A stretch of DNA of 64,000 nt from Budorcas taxicolor (GCF_023091745.1 NC_068922.1:33088501-33152500); one strand, 5' to 3'; counted from the first letter of the stretch, positions 23,358 to 33,529 are shown. Numbers and translations are program-made. The notes: generated by a model not told the origin, from the sequence alone.

Positions 23358-23475
23358 GACTTTCCTGGTGGGTAGGGCTTCTCAGTTCCACTGCAGAGGG
23401 GGAGATTTCGATCCTTGGTCAGGGAACTAAGATCCCACATATCGCATGTGGTGTGGCCAAAATAAATAAATAAAA
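23358..23475 (+). mobile_element. CHR-type SINE with (AAAT)n tail
   Basis: gactttcctggtgggtaggg, tcgatccttggtcagggaac, taagatcccacatatcgcat, then aataaataaataaa. Confidence 0.8.
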
Positions 23476-23699
23476 ACAAATCAGGAGGTGTGGCACTGGG
23501 GGAGTAAAGACTTGATACATACAGTCAGTTGCTGTCCTGAAAGTTTATACCAACTCATGCTGCCCCTCCCCCGCTCCTGGAACTAGATTAAGCTGCTTAT
23601 TTTTCCACGCCAGGTTGGCCCAAACCTGGTGAGTATCATGTTTACCAGAGAACTTTGGCCAATCTAGCTGGTGAATAAAACAGATGTCTTGGTTTTTGT

Positions 23700-24715
23700 T
23701 TGTTTTTTTATTGACATATAGTTGCTGTGTAACATTATATGTTATAGGTGTACGATGTAGTCATTCACAATTTTTAAAGGTTATACCCCATTTATAGTTA
23801 TTCTAAAATATTTACTATATTCCTTGTGTTGTACAATATATCCCTCTAGCTTATTTTGTACATAGTAGTTAAATCCCCTACCCTCATATTGCCTCTTCCC
23901 CCTCCCCTCTACCCACTGGTACCTACTACCTTGTTTTCTGTATCTGGGCATCTTCTCAATTGTTTGTTGGACTTTTAATTAATTTACTTATTTTTGGTTG
24001 TGCTGGATCGTTATTGCTACTTGCTGGCTTTCTCTAGCTGCAGTGAGCAGGGGCTCTGAGGAGCACGGGCTTCTCATTGTGGTGGCTTCTCCTGTGGAGC
24101 ACAGGCTCTAGGCATGTGGGCCTTAGTAGCTGTGGCTCACACGCTTATTTGCTCTGTGACATGCAGAATCTTCCCAGACCAGGGACCAAACCGTGTCCCC
24201 TGAATTGGCAGGCAGACTCTTATCCACTGTACCACCAGAGAAGTATGGTTGTATTTTTTAGGTCCCATGTATAAGCGATATCACACAGTATTTGTTTTCC
24301 TCTGTCTTATTTATTGCACTTAGAATAATGCCCTCCAAGTCCATCCATGTTGCTGCAAATGGCAAATTTTCATTCTTTTTATGGCTGAATAGAATTCCAT
24401 AGTATATATAGACCACATCTTCTTTATCCGTTCCTCTGTCAATGGACATTTAGGTTGCTGTCATATCTTGGCTATTGTGAACAGTGCTGCTATGAACATT
24501 AGGGTTCATTTGTCTTTTCCAATTTGTGTTTTTGTTTTCTCTGGATGTATACCCAGGAATGGGATTGCTGGATCATATGGTATTAACAGTTCTCTCCTTA
24601 GTTTTTTGAGGAACCTCCATACTGTTTTCCATAGTGGCTGCATCCATTTACATCCCCACCAGCAATGTAGGGAGGGTTCCTATTTTGGTTTTTAAATTGT
24701 GCATCTTTCGTATTT
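23700..24715 (-). mobile_element. L1 LINE 3' region interrupted by a SINE
   Basis: Antisense L1: tgacatatagttgctgtgta up to 23,960, then a CHR-type SINE, then ggtcccatgtataagcgata, cagtgctgctatgaacatta and acaccagctacg. The L1 sequence resumes where it stopped, so the SINE is the later insertion. Confidence 0.8.
23966..24245 (-). mobile_element. CHR-type SINE nested in L1
   Basis: Antisense: tttttggttgtgctggatcg, tctctagctgcagtgagcag, cccagaccagggaccaaacc, gtaccaccagagaagtatgg. Confidence 0.8.
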
Positions 24716-24829
24716 TGGTACAACACCAGCTACGTTTTATGGTTTCTTGCTACATGTCAGGAGAACGTAAGTGGGGGAGGGTCTCTGTTTTGTTCACTGT
24801 TGGTGTCCATTTTGTTCACTGTTGTATCC

Positions 24830-24900
24830 TCAGCACCTAGCAGAGTGCCTGGTATACAGCAGTCACTCAATAAAGATTTGCTGAATAAACAAATGAACAA
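24830..24900 (+). mobile_element. MIR-like fragment
   Basis: cagcacctagcagagtgcct, ggtatacagcagtcactcaa, taaagatttgctgaataaac is a widespread ancient mammalian repeat ending. Confidence 0.6.
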
Positions 24901-25145
24901 GGCAGTGTTCGAGGCACTGAGGGCAGCCCTCCCCCTGGTTCATCTCATCAGGTTCTGACAAATCTCTCTGTTTATCTGCTGTGAATACTCATAGGCGGTG
25001 TGCCCAGAAGGGACCCCAAGAGCCTCACTCTGAACTTCAGGTTCTGCTGCCGTAAGGAAGACTTCCCACCTCCCTTGGTTTTCCCAGAATCCCCCCGGAA
25101 GGATTCCTAGTATAACACTTAGGCTATATTTAATGTCACACTGGG

Positions 25146-25282
25146 GAGTTCCCTGGCGGTTCAGTGATTAGGATTCCTCACTTTCACTGCCAAGAGCTAG
25201 GGGTCAATCTCTGGTTGGGGAACTAAGATTCCACAAGCCACGCAGCCAAAAAAACAAAAAAGAATAAAAAAAATTAGAATCA
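25146..25282 (+). mobile_element. CHR-type SINE abutting BovB
   Basis: gagttccctggcggttcagt, ggtcaatctctggttgggga, ccacgcagccaaaaaaac. Possible target duplication tcacactg at about 25,136 and 25,282. Confidence 0.75.
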
Positions 25283-25838
25283 CACTGCCAGGGCTGGCGG
25301 CCAGGAGGAGCAACCCGAGGAGTGGTGGCTGTGCAGGCACAGGAGGGCCTAGAGGAGCTACCCCACATTGAAGGTCAGGAACAGTGGCGGTAAGGAGATA
25401 CCCCTTGTCCAAGGTAAGGAGCAGCGGCTGTGCTTTGCTGGAGCAGCCGTGAAGAGATACCCCATGCCCAAGGTAAGAGAAACCCAAGTAAGATGGCAAG
25501 CGTTGCAAGAGGGCATCAGAGGGCAGACACACTGAAACCATACTCAGAAAACTAGTCAATCTAATCACACTAGGACCACAGCCTTGTCTAACTCAATGAA
25601 ACCAAGCCATGCCTGCGGGGCAACCCAAGACGGCCGGGTCATGGTGGAGAGGCCTGACAGAGTGTGGTCCACTGGAGAAGGGAATGGCAAGCCACTTCAG
25701 TATTCTTGCCTTGAGAACCCCATGAACAGTAGGAAAAGACAAAATGATAGGATACCAAAAGAGGAACTCCCCAGGTCATTAGGTGCCCAATATGCTACTA
25801 GAGATCAGTGAAGAAATAACTCCAGAAAGAATGAAGGG

Positions 25839-26108
25839 ATGGAGCCAAAGCAAAAACAATACCCAGTTGTGGATGTGACTGGTGATAGAAGCAAGATCCG
25901 ATGCTGTAAAGAGCAATATTGCATAGGAACCTGGAATGTCAGGTCCATGAATCAAGGCAAATTGGAAGTGGTCAAACAAGAGATGGCAAGGGTGAACGTC
26001 GACATTCTAGGAATCAGCGAACTAAAATGGACTGGAATGGTGAATTTAACTCAGATGACCATTATATCTACTACTGCGGGCAGGAATCCCTCAGAAGAAA
26101 TGGAGTAG
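25839..26108 (+). pseudogene. BovB endonuclease, N-terminal part (frame broken)
   Basis: Reads MEPKQKQYPVVDVTGDRSKI, then CIGTWNVRSMNQGKLEVV and ILGISELKWTGM: the start of an AP-endonuclease-like domain with the conserved WN and E residues. After KWTGM the frame is lost at 26,040/26,041, where a G seems missing from a GGG run, and nonsense residues follow to a stop at 26,106. The domain continues in the +2 frame. Confidence 0.85.
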
Positions 26109-26524
26109 CCATCATGGTCAACAAAAGAGTCCAAACTGCAGTACTTGGATGCCATCTCAAAAACGACAGAATGATCTCTGTTCGTCTCCAAGGCAAACCA
26201 TTCAATATCACAGTTATCCAAGTCTATGCCCCAACCAGTAATGCTGAAGAAACTGAAGTTGAACAGTTTTATGAAGACCTAGAAGATCTTTTAGAACTAA
26301 CACCCAAAAAAGATGTCCTTTTCATTATAGGGGACTGGAATGCAAAAGTAGGAAGTCAAGAAACACCTGGAGGAACAGGCAAATTTGGCCTTGGAATGTG
26401 GAATGAAGCAGGGCAAAGACTAATAGAGTTTTGCCAAGAGAACACACTGGTCATAGCAAACACCCTCTTCCAACAACACAAGAGAAGACTCTACACATGG
26501 ACATCACCAGATGGTCAACACTGA
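26041..26524 (+). pseudogene. BovB endonuclease, central part (shifted frame)
   Basis: The frame resumes with EFNSDDHYIYYCGQESLRRN and contains VIQVYAPTSNAEE and FIIGDWNAKVGSQE, which carry the conserved Asp/Asn of the endonuclease fold. It ends at TGA 26,522-26,524, where the expected residue is Arg (CGA to TGA, a typical CpG decay). The SDH catalytic triplet (tca gat cat near 26,610) lies in the same frame beyond this stop, so the endonuclease is lost. Confidence 0.85.
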
Positions 26525-26647
26525 AATCAGATTGATTATATCCTTTGCAGCCAAAGATGGAGAAGCTCTATACAGTCAACAAAAACAAGACCAGGAGCTG
26601 ACTGTGGCTCAGATCATGAACTCCTTATTGCCAAATTCAGACTCAAA

Positions 26648-28735
26648 TTGAAGAAAGTAGGGAAAACCGCTAGACCATTCAGGTATGACCTAAATCAAAT
26701 CCCTTATGATTATACAGTGAAAGTGAGAAATAGATTTAAGGGCCTAGATCTGATAGATAGAGTGCCTGATGAACTATGGACAGAGGTTCGTGACATTGTA
26801 CAGGAGACAAGGATCAAGAACATCCCCATGGAAAAGAAATGCAAAAAAGCAAAATGGCTGTCTGGGGAGGCCTTACAAATAGCTGTGAAAAGAAGAGAGG
26901 CAAGAAGAAAAGGAGAAAAGGAAAGATATAAGCATCTGAATGCAGAGTTCCAAAGAATAGCAAGAAGAGATAAGAAAGCCTTCTTCAGCAATCAGTGCAA
27001 AGAAATAGAGGAAAACAACAGAATGGGAAAGACTAGAGATCTCTTCAAGAAAATTAGAGATACCAAGGGAACATTTCATGCAAAAATGGGCTCGATAAAG
27101 GACAGAAATGGTCTGGACGTAACAGAAGCAGAAGATATTAAGAAGAGATGGCAAGAATACACGGAAGAACTGTACAAAAAAGATCTTCACGACCCAGATA
27201 ATCATGATGATGTGATCACTAATCTAGAGCCAGACATCTTGGAATGTGAAGTCAAGTGGGCATTAGAAAGCATCACTACAAACAAAGCTAGTGGAGGTGA
27301 TGGAATTCCAGTTGAGCTATTTCAAATCCTGAAAGATGATGCTGTGAAAGTGCTGCACTCAATATGCCAGCAAGTTTGGAAAACTCAGCAGTGGCCACAG
27401 TTCTGGAAAAGGTCAGTTTTCATTCCAATCCCAAAGAAAGGCAATGCCAAAGAATGCTCAAACTACCGCACAATTGCACTCATCTCACATGCTAGTAAAG
27501 TAATGCTCAAAATTCTCCAAGCCAGATTTCAGCAATACGTGAACCGTGAACTCCCTGACGTTCAAGCTGGTTTTAGAAAAGGCAGAGGAACCAGAGATCA
27601 AATTTCCAACATCTGCTGGATCATGGAAAAAGCAAGAGAGTTCCAGAAAAACATCTATTTCTGCTTTATTGACTATGCCAAAGCCTTTGACTGTGTGGAT
27701 CACAAAAAACTGTGGACAATTCTGAAAGAGATAGGAATACCAGACCACCTGACCTGCCTCTTGAGAAATCTGTATGAAGGTCAGGAAGCAACAGTTAGAA
27801 CTGGACATGCTGGACATGGAACAACAGACTGGTTCCAAATAGGAAAAGGAGTATGTCAAGGCTATATATTGTCACCCTGCTTATTTAACTTATATGCAGA
27901 GTACATCATGAGAAACGCTAGACTGGAAGAAACACAAGCTGGAATCAAGATTGCCGGGAGAAATATCAATAACCTCAGATATGCAGATGACACCACCCTT
28001 ATGGCAGAAAGTGAAGAGGAACTAAAAAGCCTCTTGATGAAAGTGAAAGAGCAGAGTGAAAAAGTTGGCTTAAAGCTCAACATTCAGAAAATAAAGATCA
28101 TGGCATCTGGTCCCATCACTTCATGGGAAATAGATTGGGAAACAGTGGAAACAGTGTCAGACTTTAATTTTTTGGGCTCCAAAATCACTGCAGATGGTGA
28201 CTGCAGCCGTGAAATCAAAAGACGCTTACTCCTTGGAAGAAAAGTTATGACCAACGTAGATAGTATGTTCAAAAGCAGAGATATTACTTTGCCGACTAAG
28301 GTCCATCTAGTCAAGGCTATGGTTTTTCCTGTGGTCACGTATGGATGTCAGAGTTGGACTGTGAAGAAGGCTGAGCCCCGAAGAATTGATGCGTTTGAAC
28401 TGTGGTGTTGGAGAAGACTCTTGAGAGTCCTTTGGACTGCAAGGAGATCCAACCAGTCCATTCTGAAGATCAACCCTGGGATTTCTTTGGAAGGAATGAT
28501 GCTAAAGCTGAAGCTCCAGTACTTTGGACATCTCATGCGAAGAGCTGACTCACTGGAAAAGACTCTGATGCTGGGAGGGATTGGGGGCAGGAGGAGAAGG
28601 AGACGACCGAGGATGAGATGGCTGGATGGCATCACGGAGTCGATGGACGTGAGTCTGAGTGAACTCCGGGAGATGGTGATGGACAGGGAGGCCTGGCGTG
28701 CTGCGATTCATGGGGTCGCAAAGAGTCGGACATGA
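26648..28735 (+). CDS. BovB reverse transcriptase region, open frame (695 codons)
   Basis: This is an intact stretch of the BovB polyprotein, not a host gene. It contains the RT motifs in order: VFIPIPKKG, YRTIALIS, QAGFRKGRGTRDQI, FIDYAKAFDCVDH (catalytic Asp at residue 342 of the stretch), GVCQGYILSPCLFNLY, and NLRYADDTTLM with YADD at residues 445-448. The C-terminus has the RTE-type FELWCWRRLLRV and DREAWRAAIHGVAKSRT. The first codon is TTG in continuous frame with the sequence before it, so this is not a true start. A 9-bp in-frame tandem duplication (ctggacatg twice at 27,801-27,818) adds AGH. A functional protein is unlikely without the N-terminal endonuclease. Confidence 0.9.
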   Translation: MKKVGKTARPFRYDLNQIPYDYTVKVRNRFKGLDLIDRVPDELWTEVRDIVQETRIKNIPMEKKCKKAKWLSGEALQIAVKRREARRKGEKERYKHLNAEFQRIARRDKKAFFSNQCKEIEENNRMGKTRDLFKKIRDTKGTFHAKMGSIKDRNGLDVTEAEDIKKRWQEYTEELYKKDLHDPDNHDDVITNLEPDILECEVKWALESITTNKASGGDGIPVELFQILKDDAVKVLHSICQQVWKTQQWPQFWKRSVFIPIPKKGNAKECSNYRTIALISHASKVMLKILQARFQQYVNRELPDVQAGFRKGRGTRDQISNICWIMEKAREFQKNIYFCFIDYAKAFDCVDHKKLWTILKEIGIPDHLTCLLRNLYEGQEATVRTGHAGHGTTDWFQIGKGVCQGYILSPCLFNLYAEYIMRNARLEETQAGIKIAGRNINNLRYADDTTLMAESEEELKSLLMKVKEQSEKVGLKLNIQKIKIMASGPITSWEIDWETVETVSDFNFLGSKITADGDCSREIKRRLLLGRKVMTNVDSMFKSRDITLPTKVHLVKAMVFPVVTYGCQSWTVKKAEPRRIDAFELWCWRRLLRVLWTARRSNQSILKINPGISLEGMMLKLKLQYFGHLMRRADSLEKTLMLGGIGGRRRRRRPRMRWLDGITESMDVSLSELREMVMDREAWRAAIHGVAKSRT

Positions 28736-28899
28736 CTGAGCAACTGAACTGAACTGAACTGCCCCTAAAATATCCCCAGATTTGGTGAAAATGTGCCCAT
28801 TCACTTTCCCATGACTTAATTTTTTTATGAGCCTTTTGATTTTTTTAAACAATTATTCCAAAAAGTCCATTTTTTGGTACTGATGAACCTATTTGCAGG

Positions 28900-29205
28900 A
28901 CAGGAAAAGAGATGCAGACGCAGAGAATGACCTGTGGACAAAAGAGGGGAAGGAGAAAATGGGACCAATGGAGAGAGTAGCACTGACTTGTATATCCTTG
29001 TATATACATGTGTAAAATAGAGAGCTGGTGAGAAGCTGCACAGGCAGCTCAGCCTGGTGCTCTGTGATGGCCTCCAGGGGTGGGAGGGAGGCTCAAGAGG
29101 GAGGGGCCATATGTACAGGTATAGCTGATTCACTTTGTCAGAAACCAACACAACATTATAAAGCAATGATCCTCCAATTTAAATAAATTTTTAAAAAATT
29201 ACACA
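28900..29205 (+). mobile_element. L1 LINE 3' UTR fragment
   Basis: gagagtagcactgacttgta, gtaaaatagagagctggtg, ggtgggagggaggctcaaga, catatgtacaggtatagctg, and a tail aatttttaaaaaattac. Confidence 0.75.
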
Positions 29206-29309
29206 ACTTTACAGAAAAAAAAAGCTCCATTTTTTAAATTTAGCTTTTGGTGACAATCCATAATAAAAAAAATATGAAAAAGAACATCTATGTATACATA
29301 AATATTAAT

Positions 29310-29400
29310 ATATATATCTGAGTCACTTTGCTGTGCAGAAGAAATTAACACAACATTGTAAATCAACTATACTCCAATAAAATCTAGAAAAAAAATAAGA
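29310..29400 (+). mobile_element. L1 LINE extreme 3' end
   Basis: atatctgagtcactttgctg, acacaacattgtaaatcaac, tatactccaataaaatc, then A-rich. A second, shorter L1 end directly follows the previous one. Confidence 0.75.
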
Positions 29401-30070
29401 CATTTAAATTTAGCTTCCTGAGTCTATGCTTATACCCTCAACACTTTCCTAATGATTTTCTGCTCCTCAGTAAGAAGAGGACACTTGATCCTGTCACGGA
29501 CACACTTAACAACCGTGGAGGTGCCAAGGGCCCAGATGACGTGGATTTTTGTTTTCAGATCTCAGTGGGATGCTCAGTCTCACAGCATGAATCCCTAGGA
29601 CTTGACCTGGGCACAGGCCACATGTAGACTTTGGTGTTGCCCCTCTCTTCTTGGTATAAAAGTAAACAATTCTAATACCAGGGGTCAGGGCAGACTGGTT
29701 TGGTTAGAGGCTGTGTCTTAAGTCAGCCTACGATGGTATGCCAAATGTAACCATTTTCACTGCCTCTATCCCTAGAAGAGGAAAGGAAATAGAAAATTTT
29801 ATTTATGGAGATTAGAAAGAATTCTCTATGTATTAACAATATTAGCCCCAAATCTCTGCCATATATATTGCAGATACTGCCCATTATTTTCAGGTGCCTG
29901 TTTGCATTATTTGTGGTATTTTTTTTAAACTTGAAAATGTTTTTTCCCTTTTTTATAGCAAAGTCTAGCAAACTTTCCCATTGTTTTTTCTCCCCCCCTT
30001 TGGAATTATATATAGAAGTCTCTTCTGCTCTAAGTAGGCTAATAATCATACATAATAACCATTTCTCTTA
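29400..30070. other. Intergenic stretch, nothing recognised
   Basis: AT-rich DNA with a 108-codon minus-strand ORF (29,723-30,049) that has no domain. I see nothing assignable. Confidence 0.4.
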
Positions 30071-30197
30071 GGAATTCCCTGGCAGGCCAGGGGTTAGGAC
30101 TCTGTACTTTTATTGCCAAGGGCCTCAGTTCAGTCCCTGTTCAGGGAACTAAGATCTTACAAGGTGCATGGCAGGAAAAAAAAAAAAAAAAAGCAAT
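30070..30197 (+). mobile_element. CHR-type SINE with poly-A
   Basis: aggaattccctggcaggcca, cagttcagtccctgttcagg, gaactaagatcttacaaggt, then about 17 A. Confidence 0.85.
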
Positions 30198-30468
30198 AAA
30201 GCCATAATCATCTCTCTGTGGAATTACCTTGAATCGGGATTAAAAAAAAGAAAACTTAGCTTTTCAATGTAAAATCAAGGTGGTACATAGAATCCCTCCA
30301 TAATAGTGCTACAAGGGCGCCAACTTAGCTTGGCCATGATTCCAGGGCAAACAAACCACTCCCAGACTGGGGTGTCAAGGTTCTTGACTCTGGGAGGGAA
30401 GATAGAACTATCACCTCTGTTTCTTCTCCAGATCCTACAGACAGCAAAACATCCAACCTTGCAGATAC

Positions 30469-31114
30469 TGTAATAAAATCTGGGGCCCAACTGCTCTCTG
30501 CTCAAAAGCCAGTGAAGAGGCAAGGCTGATGGAAAGGAAAGCTTGCTTTATTTTGGATGCTGGCAACCTGGTGAGGCAGGGGGACTTGCCAAAGGCTGAC
30601 TCCCACCCCCTGACAACCAGTGGGCAAGAGCTTTTATAGGTGGAGGGAGGGGGCTCCATGTAGAAACGACACAGTCAGTGGTGATGATCATCTTGAAATT
30701 GGTCATCAGTGGTCTGACCAGTTTCTTTCTGATCATTTTAAGTACAGCATATCTTTAGTTCCTGGGTCAGATTGTTCCCATTTCTTCGAGGCCAATTCTC
30801 AGAACTGTTGCAGCTTATGTCGTGGCTACAGTCTGATCATAGTATAGTTAACTTCTTCCACCTGGTGGAGGTTTCAGTGTCTATAAGACAGCTCACAGGA
30901 TATGGCTCAGAATATTATCTTTAAGGAGGAAAGAAAGGTCCTTGACTTTGCTTACTGGTCAAAGTATTATTGTTTGTCCTATTCAACTGCTTTTCTTTGT
31001 TTTTGTGTTTTCTCACTTTTCTGATTAAACTTATTCTGTGGCTAAAGTTTTTCCGCAGACAAAAGGCAGCCTGAAACATGGAGGGCAAGCACTACAGGGT
31101 TCCGCTCCGTTTCA
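30469..31114 (-). mobile_element. Solo LTR of an endogenous retrovirus
   Basis: Read on the minus strand, the 646-bp unit starts TGAAACGGAGCGG and ends GATTTTATTACA, giving TG...CA ends. A 4-bp target duplication, ATAC, flanks it at 30,465-30,468 and 31,115-31,118. U3 carries a TATA box (TATAAAAG at 30,638-30,631) and an AATAAA signal lies about 80 bases further (30,552-30,547), in the usual LTR order. No gag, pol or env sequence adjoins it, so it is a solo LTR left by recombination. A 4-bp duplication suggests a gammaretrovirus-like (ERV1) origin; the family is not named. Confidence 0.8.
30631..30638 (-). promoter_or_regulatory. TATA box of the solo LTR
   Basis: TATAAAAG on the minus strand, about 85 bases upstream of the LTR's AATAAA signal. 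Confidence 0.7.
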
Positions 31115-31267
31115 ATACTACTTCAGTTGCTTGGGGTCAATGACCTTGAATATATCCTGGCATTATTGTAGGCAATAAGGAGGTATCTTTGTATCAACAT
31201 GTATATTCAGAGAATTTTTCTCATTAAATTTCTAAGAACTGAAAAACAACAACAAAAATTAAATAGC

Positions 31268-31440
31268 TTCAGGACTTCCAGGGAAATTAAGAATCTGCCT
31301 TGCAATGCAGGGGACACAGGCTCAATCCCTGGTTGGGGAACTGAGATCCCATGTGTGGCAGAGCAACAAAGATCCCAAGAGCCGAAATTAAGACCTGACA
31401 GAGTCAAATATATAGATAAATAATTTTTAAAAATTAAAAA
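31268..31440 (+). mobile_element. CHR-type SINE
   Basis: ttcaggacttccagggaaat, ggctcaatccctggttgggg, gagcaacaaagatcccaaga, aagacctgacagagtc, A-rich tail. Confidence 0.8.
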
Positions 31441-31794
31441 AAATTAAATAGCTGTAAAGCAGCCCTCAACATTAGCAGAAAATTAGCTAAGGAAAAAAAC
31501 CACAAAACACAACTCACCCAAATGAAATATATGTTAAAACATGGAATTGTCTATACATATGAATGAGAATTGTTTAGGATGACAGGATTTGCATTATAAA
31601 ATTAGTTTACCAGTAACTTGTAATAAATTCTAAGTATTCATTGAATGCCTATGAATTTCAAGTAAAGGGTCCTGCCTCCAACTTCTTGGAAGAAAACCTG
31701 GATCCCATAAGAAGTTGGGGGGCATATTAGATGCTTATTTTGAGCCACTGGTCTTCCAAAGTACACAAGCAAATCAAATTTGGTTTTTGGGTTT

Positions 31795-32068
31795 TTTAAT
31801 TATTTATTTTGGTTAGCTAGGTCTTTGTTGCTTCACATGGGCTTTCTATGTTGTGGCAAGGGGGGCTACCCTCTAGTTGTGGAGCGTGGGCTTCTCGTTG
31901 CAGTGGCTTCTCTTGTTGCAGACCACCAGCTCCAGGGTGTTGGCTCAGTAGTTGTGGCACATGGGCTTAGTTACCCTGAGACATGTGGAATCTTCCCAGA
32001 CCAGGGATTGAACTCGTAGCCTCTCCACTGGCAGGTGGGTTCTTAACTACTGGACCCCTAGGGAATTC
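31795..32068 (-). mobile_element. CHR-type SINE, long form
   Basis: Antisense: ttttggttagctaggtcttt, gttgtggagcgtgggcttct, cccagaccagggattgaact, ctggacccctagggaattcc. Confidence 0.82.
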
Positions 32069-32199
32069 CAAATCAACTTTGTTTTGATTCTATATTGAAC
32101 GCGCTAATTATCTGGATACAGCTACATCTTATAGAAATCACAGCAAATGCAATTTGTCCCCTGCAGAACTTGTTGGAACCTCCCTCTGTTGTGGAGATT

Positions 32200-32397
32200 C
32201 CTTGGTGGCTCAGATAGTAAAGAATCCACCTGCCAAGCAGGAGAGCCAGGTTTGAGCCCTGGATTGGGAAGATCCCCTGGAGAAGGAAACGGCAACCCAC
32301 TCTAGTATTCTTGCCTGGGAAATCCCATGGACAGAGGAGCCTGGCAGGCGACAGTCCATGGGGTCACAGAAGAACTGGACACAACTTAGGGACAGAC
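32200..32397 (+). mobile_element. Bov-tA SINE
   Basis: tccttggtggctcagatagt, ggaagatcccctggagaagg, gtattcttgcctgggaaatc, ggggtcacagaagaactgga. Flanked by ctctgttgt on both sides (about 32,186 and 32,402). Confidence 0.85.
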
Positions 32398-32399
32398 TT

Positions 32400-33075
32400 T
32401 CTCTCTGTTGTATTTGAAAAAATAAAGTTACAGCAGCAGTTGGGGTTATGTGGTGACAGGAGGCATGGTAATCAGCTGCTAATTAGAATTCAGTGAAATA
32501 TTAGGGCAATCATAGCAGGAAACTCCCACTCAACACTATACATAAGTTAAAAATGCCCAAGGGTAGCAATTAACTTCTGGAAATAGTAGTAGGTATGCGT
32601 ACTTGAATTCAAGTTAATCAACGCATCTCTATTACCTACACAGTTTACAGAGGCTATAGCTTGATATTTTAATGGAGCAATATTGGTCTGGTGTTTATAC
32701 CCAGAAGTGTGGATTTATACATTTAAAAATATCTTTTATTTTGATTGTAAAACTGCTACTAAAGAAAATTGGCTTCCACAAGACATTCTTTTGATATTGG
32801 ACTCTCCTCTTTCTTTTTTCCTTGGAGATTATTTAGGCTTTTCTTCAGGGAGAAGTACTTAGGTAACCTGCAAACACAAGGCATAAACAGATCTCAAAGT
32901 AGTATTGACCTTATAGGGACCTTCACTTTGTGGAGACTTGTGTCAGATCTTTTAAATGAGTCAAAGGAAACTTGGAAAAATGATTCTTTTCCACCTTAGA
33001 TTGCAATTGAAAACCTTATTTGAACCATGGAAAAATTAGAGAAACAGTCCAGAGCATGGCCAAATAGCATAGTCT
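32400..33075. other. Intergenic stretch, nothing recognised
   Basis: AT-rich, with no ORF bearing a domain and no recognised repeat. Confidence 0.4.
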
Positions 33076-33084
33076 AGACTTTAC

Positions 33085-33231
33085 CTCAGAGAAGGCAATG
33101 GCAACCCAGTCCACTGTTCTTGCCTGGAAAATCCCATGGACAGAGGAGCCTGGTGGGCTGCCCTCTATGGGGTCGCACAGAGTTGGACACGACTGAGGCG
33201 ACTTAGCAGCAGCAGCAGCAGCAGCAGCAGC
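33085..33231 (+). mobile_element. Single chimeric Bov-A monomer with (AGC)9 tail
   Basis: Starts as a left-type monomer (gagaaggcaatggcaaccca, aaaatcccatgga) and finishes as a right-type one (ctgccctctatggggtcgca, gcgacttagcagc). The 9-bp duplication agactttac lies at 33,076-33,084 and 33,232-33,240. About nine AGC units run from 33,205. Confidence 0.88.
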
Positions 33232-33529
33232 AGACTTTACTTGCCTACAGGATGCTGTAATTGCTGGATCTTGATGTAAAATTTGCATTTAAAAAGATGC
33301 AAGACAACAACTACACAGTCTGTCTATTTATAGATAAAAAATAATACCCAGTCATTTCATCTAGTGGAGAAAAGTTCGGTTTCTTCACATTCAACCCAGA
33401 AGATATTCAAACATATGGCAGAAATCACATATGATATTTCAACAGATTTATTTGCCTGATCCTGTATGTATTTATCTATTTTGGGGCATTTGTACATAAG
33501 AACATAAATATTACTTTATTGAACCAACC

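Larger units (their letters stand above)
25283..28762 (+). mobile_element. BovB (RTE-type) LINE, nearly full length
   Basis: About 3.48 kb, from gccagggctggcggccagga to a (CTGAA)n tail gcaactgaactgaactgaac. BovB encodes one polyprotein with an apurinic-type endonuclease and a reverse transcriptase. This copy has both domains, broken by a TGA at 25,809 (TGG to TGA compared with my recollection of the consensus), a one-base deletion at 26,040/26,041 and a TGA at 26,522. The RT half is open from 26,648 to 28,735. BovB is the autonomous partner thought to mobilise Bov-A and Bov-tA SINEs. Confidence 0.95.

Noticed and set aside
30315..30322. TGGCGCCC on the minus strand, like a tRNA-Lys primer-binding site next to the LTR
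   Set aside because: The TG...CA ends and matching ATAC duplications place the LTR end at 30,469. The 8-mer is about 150 bases outside it, does not extend beyond 8 matches and no internal retroviral sequence follows.
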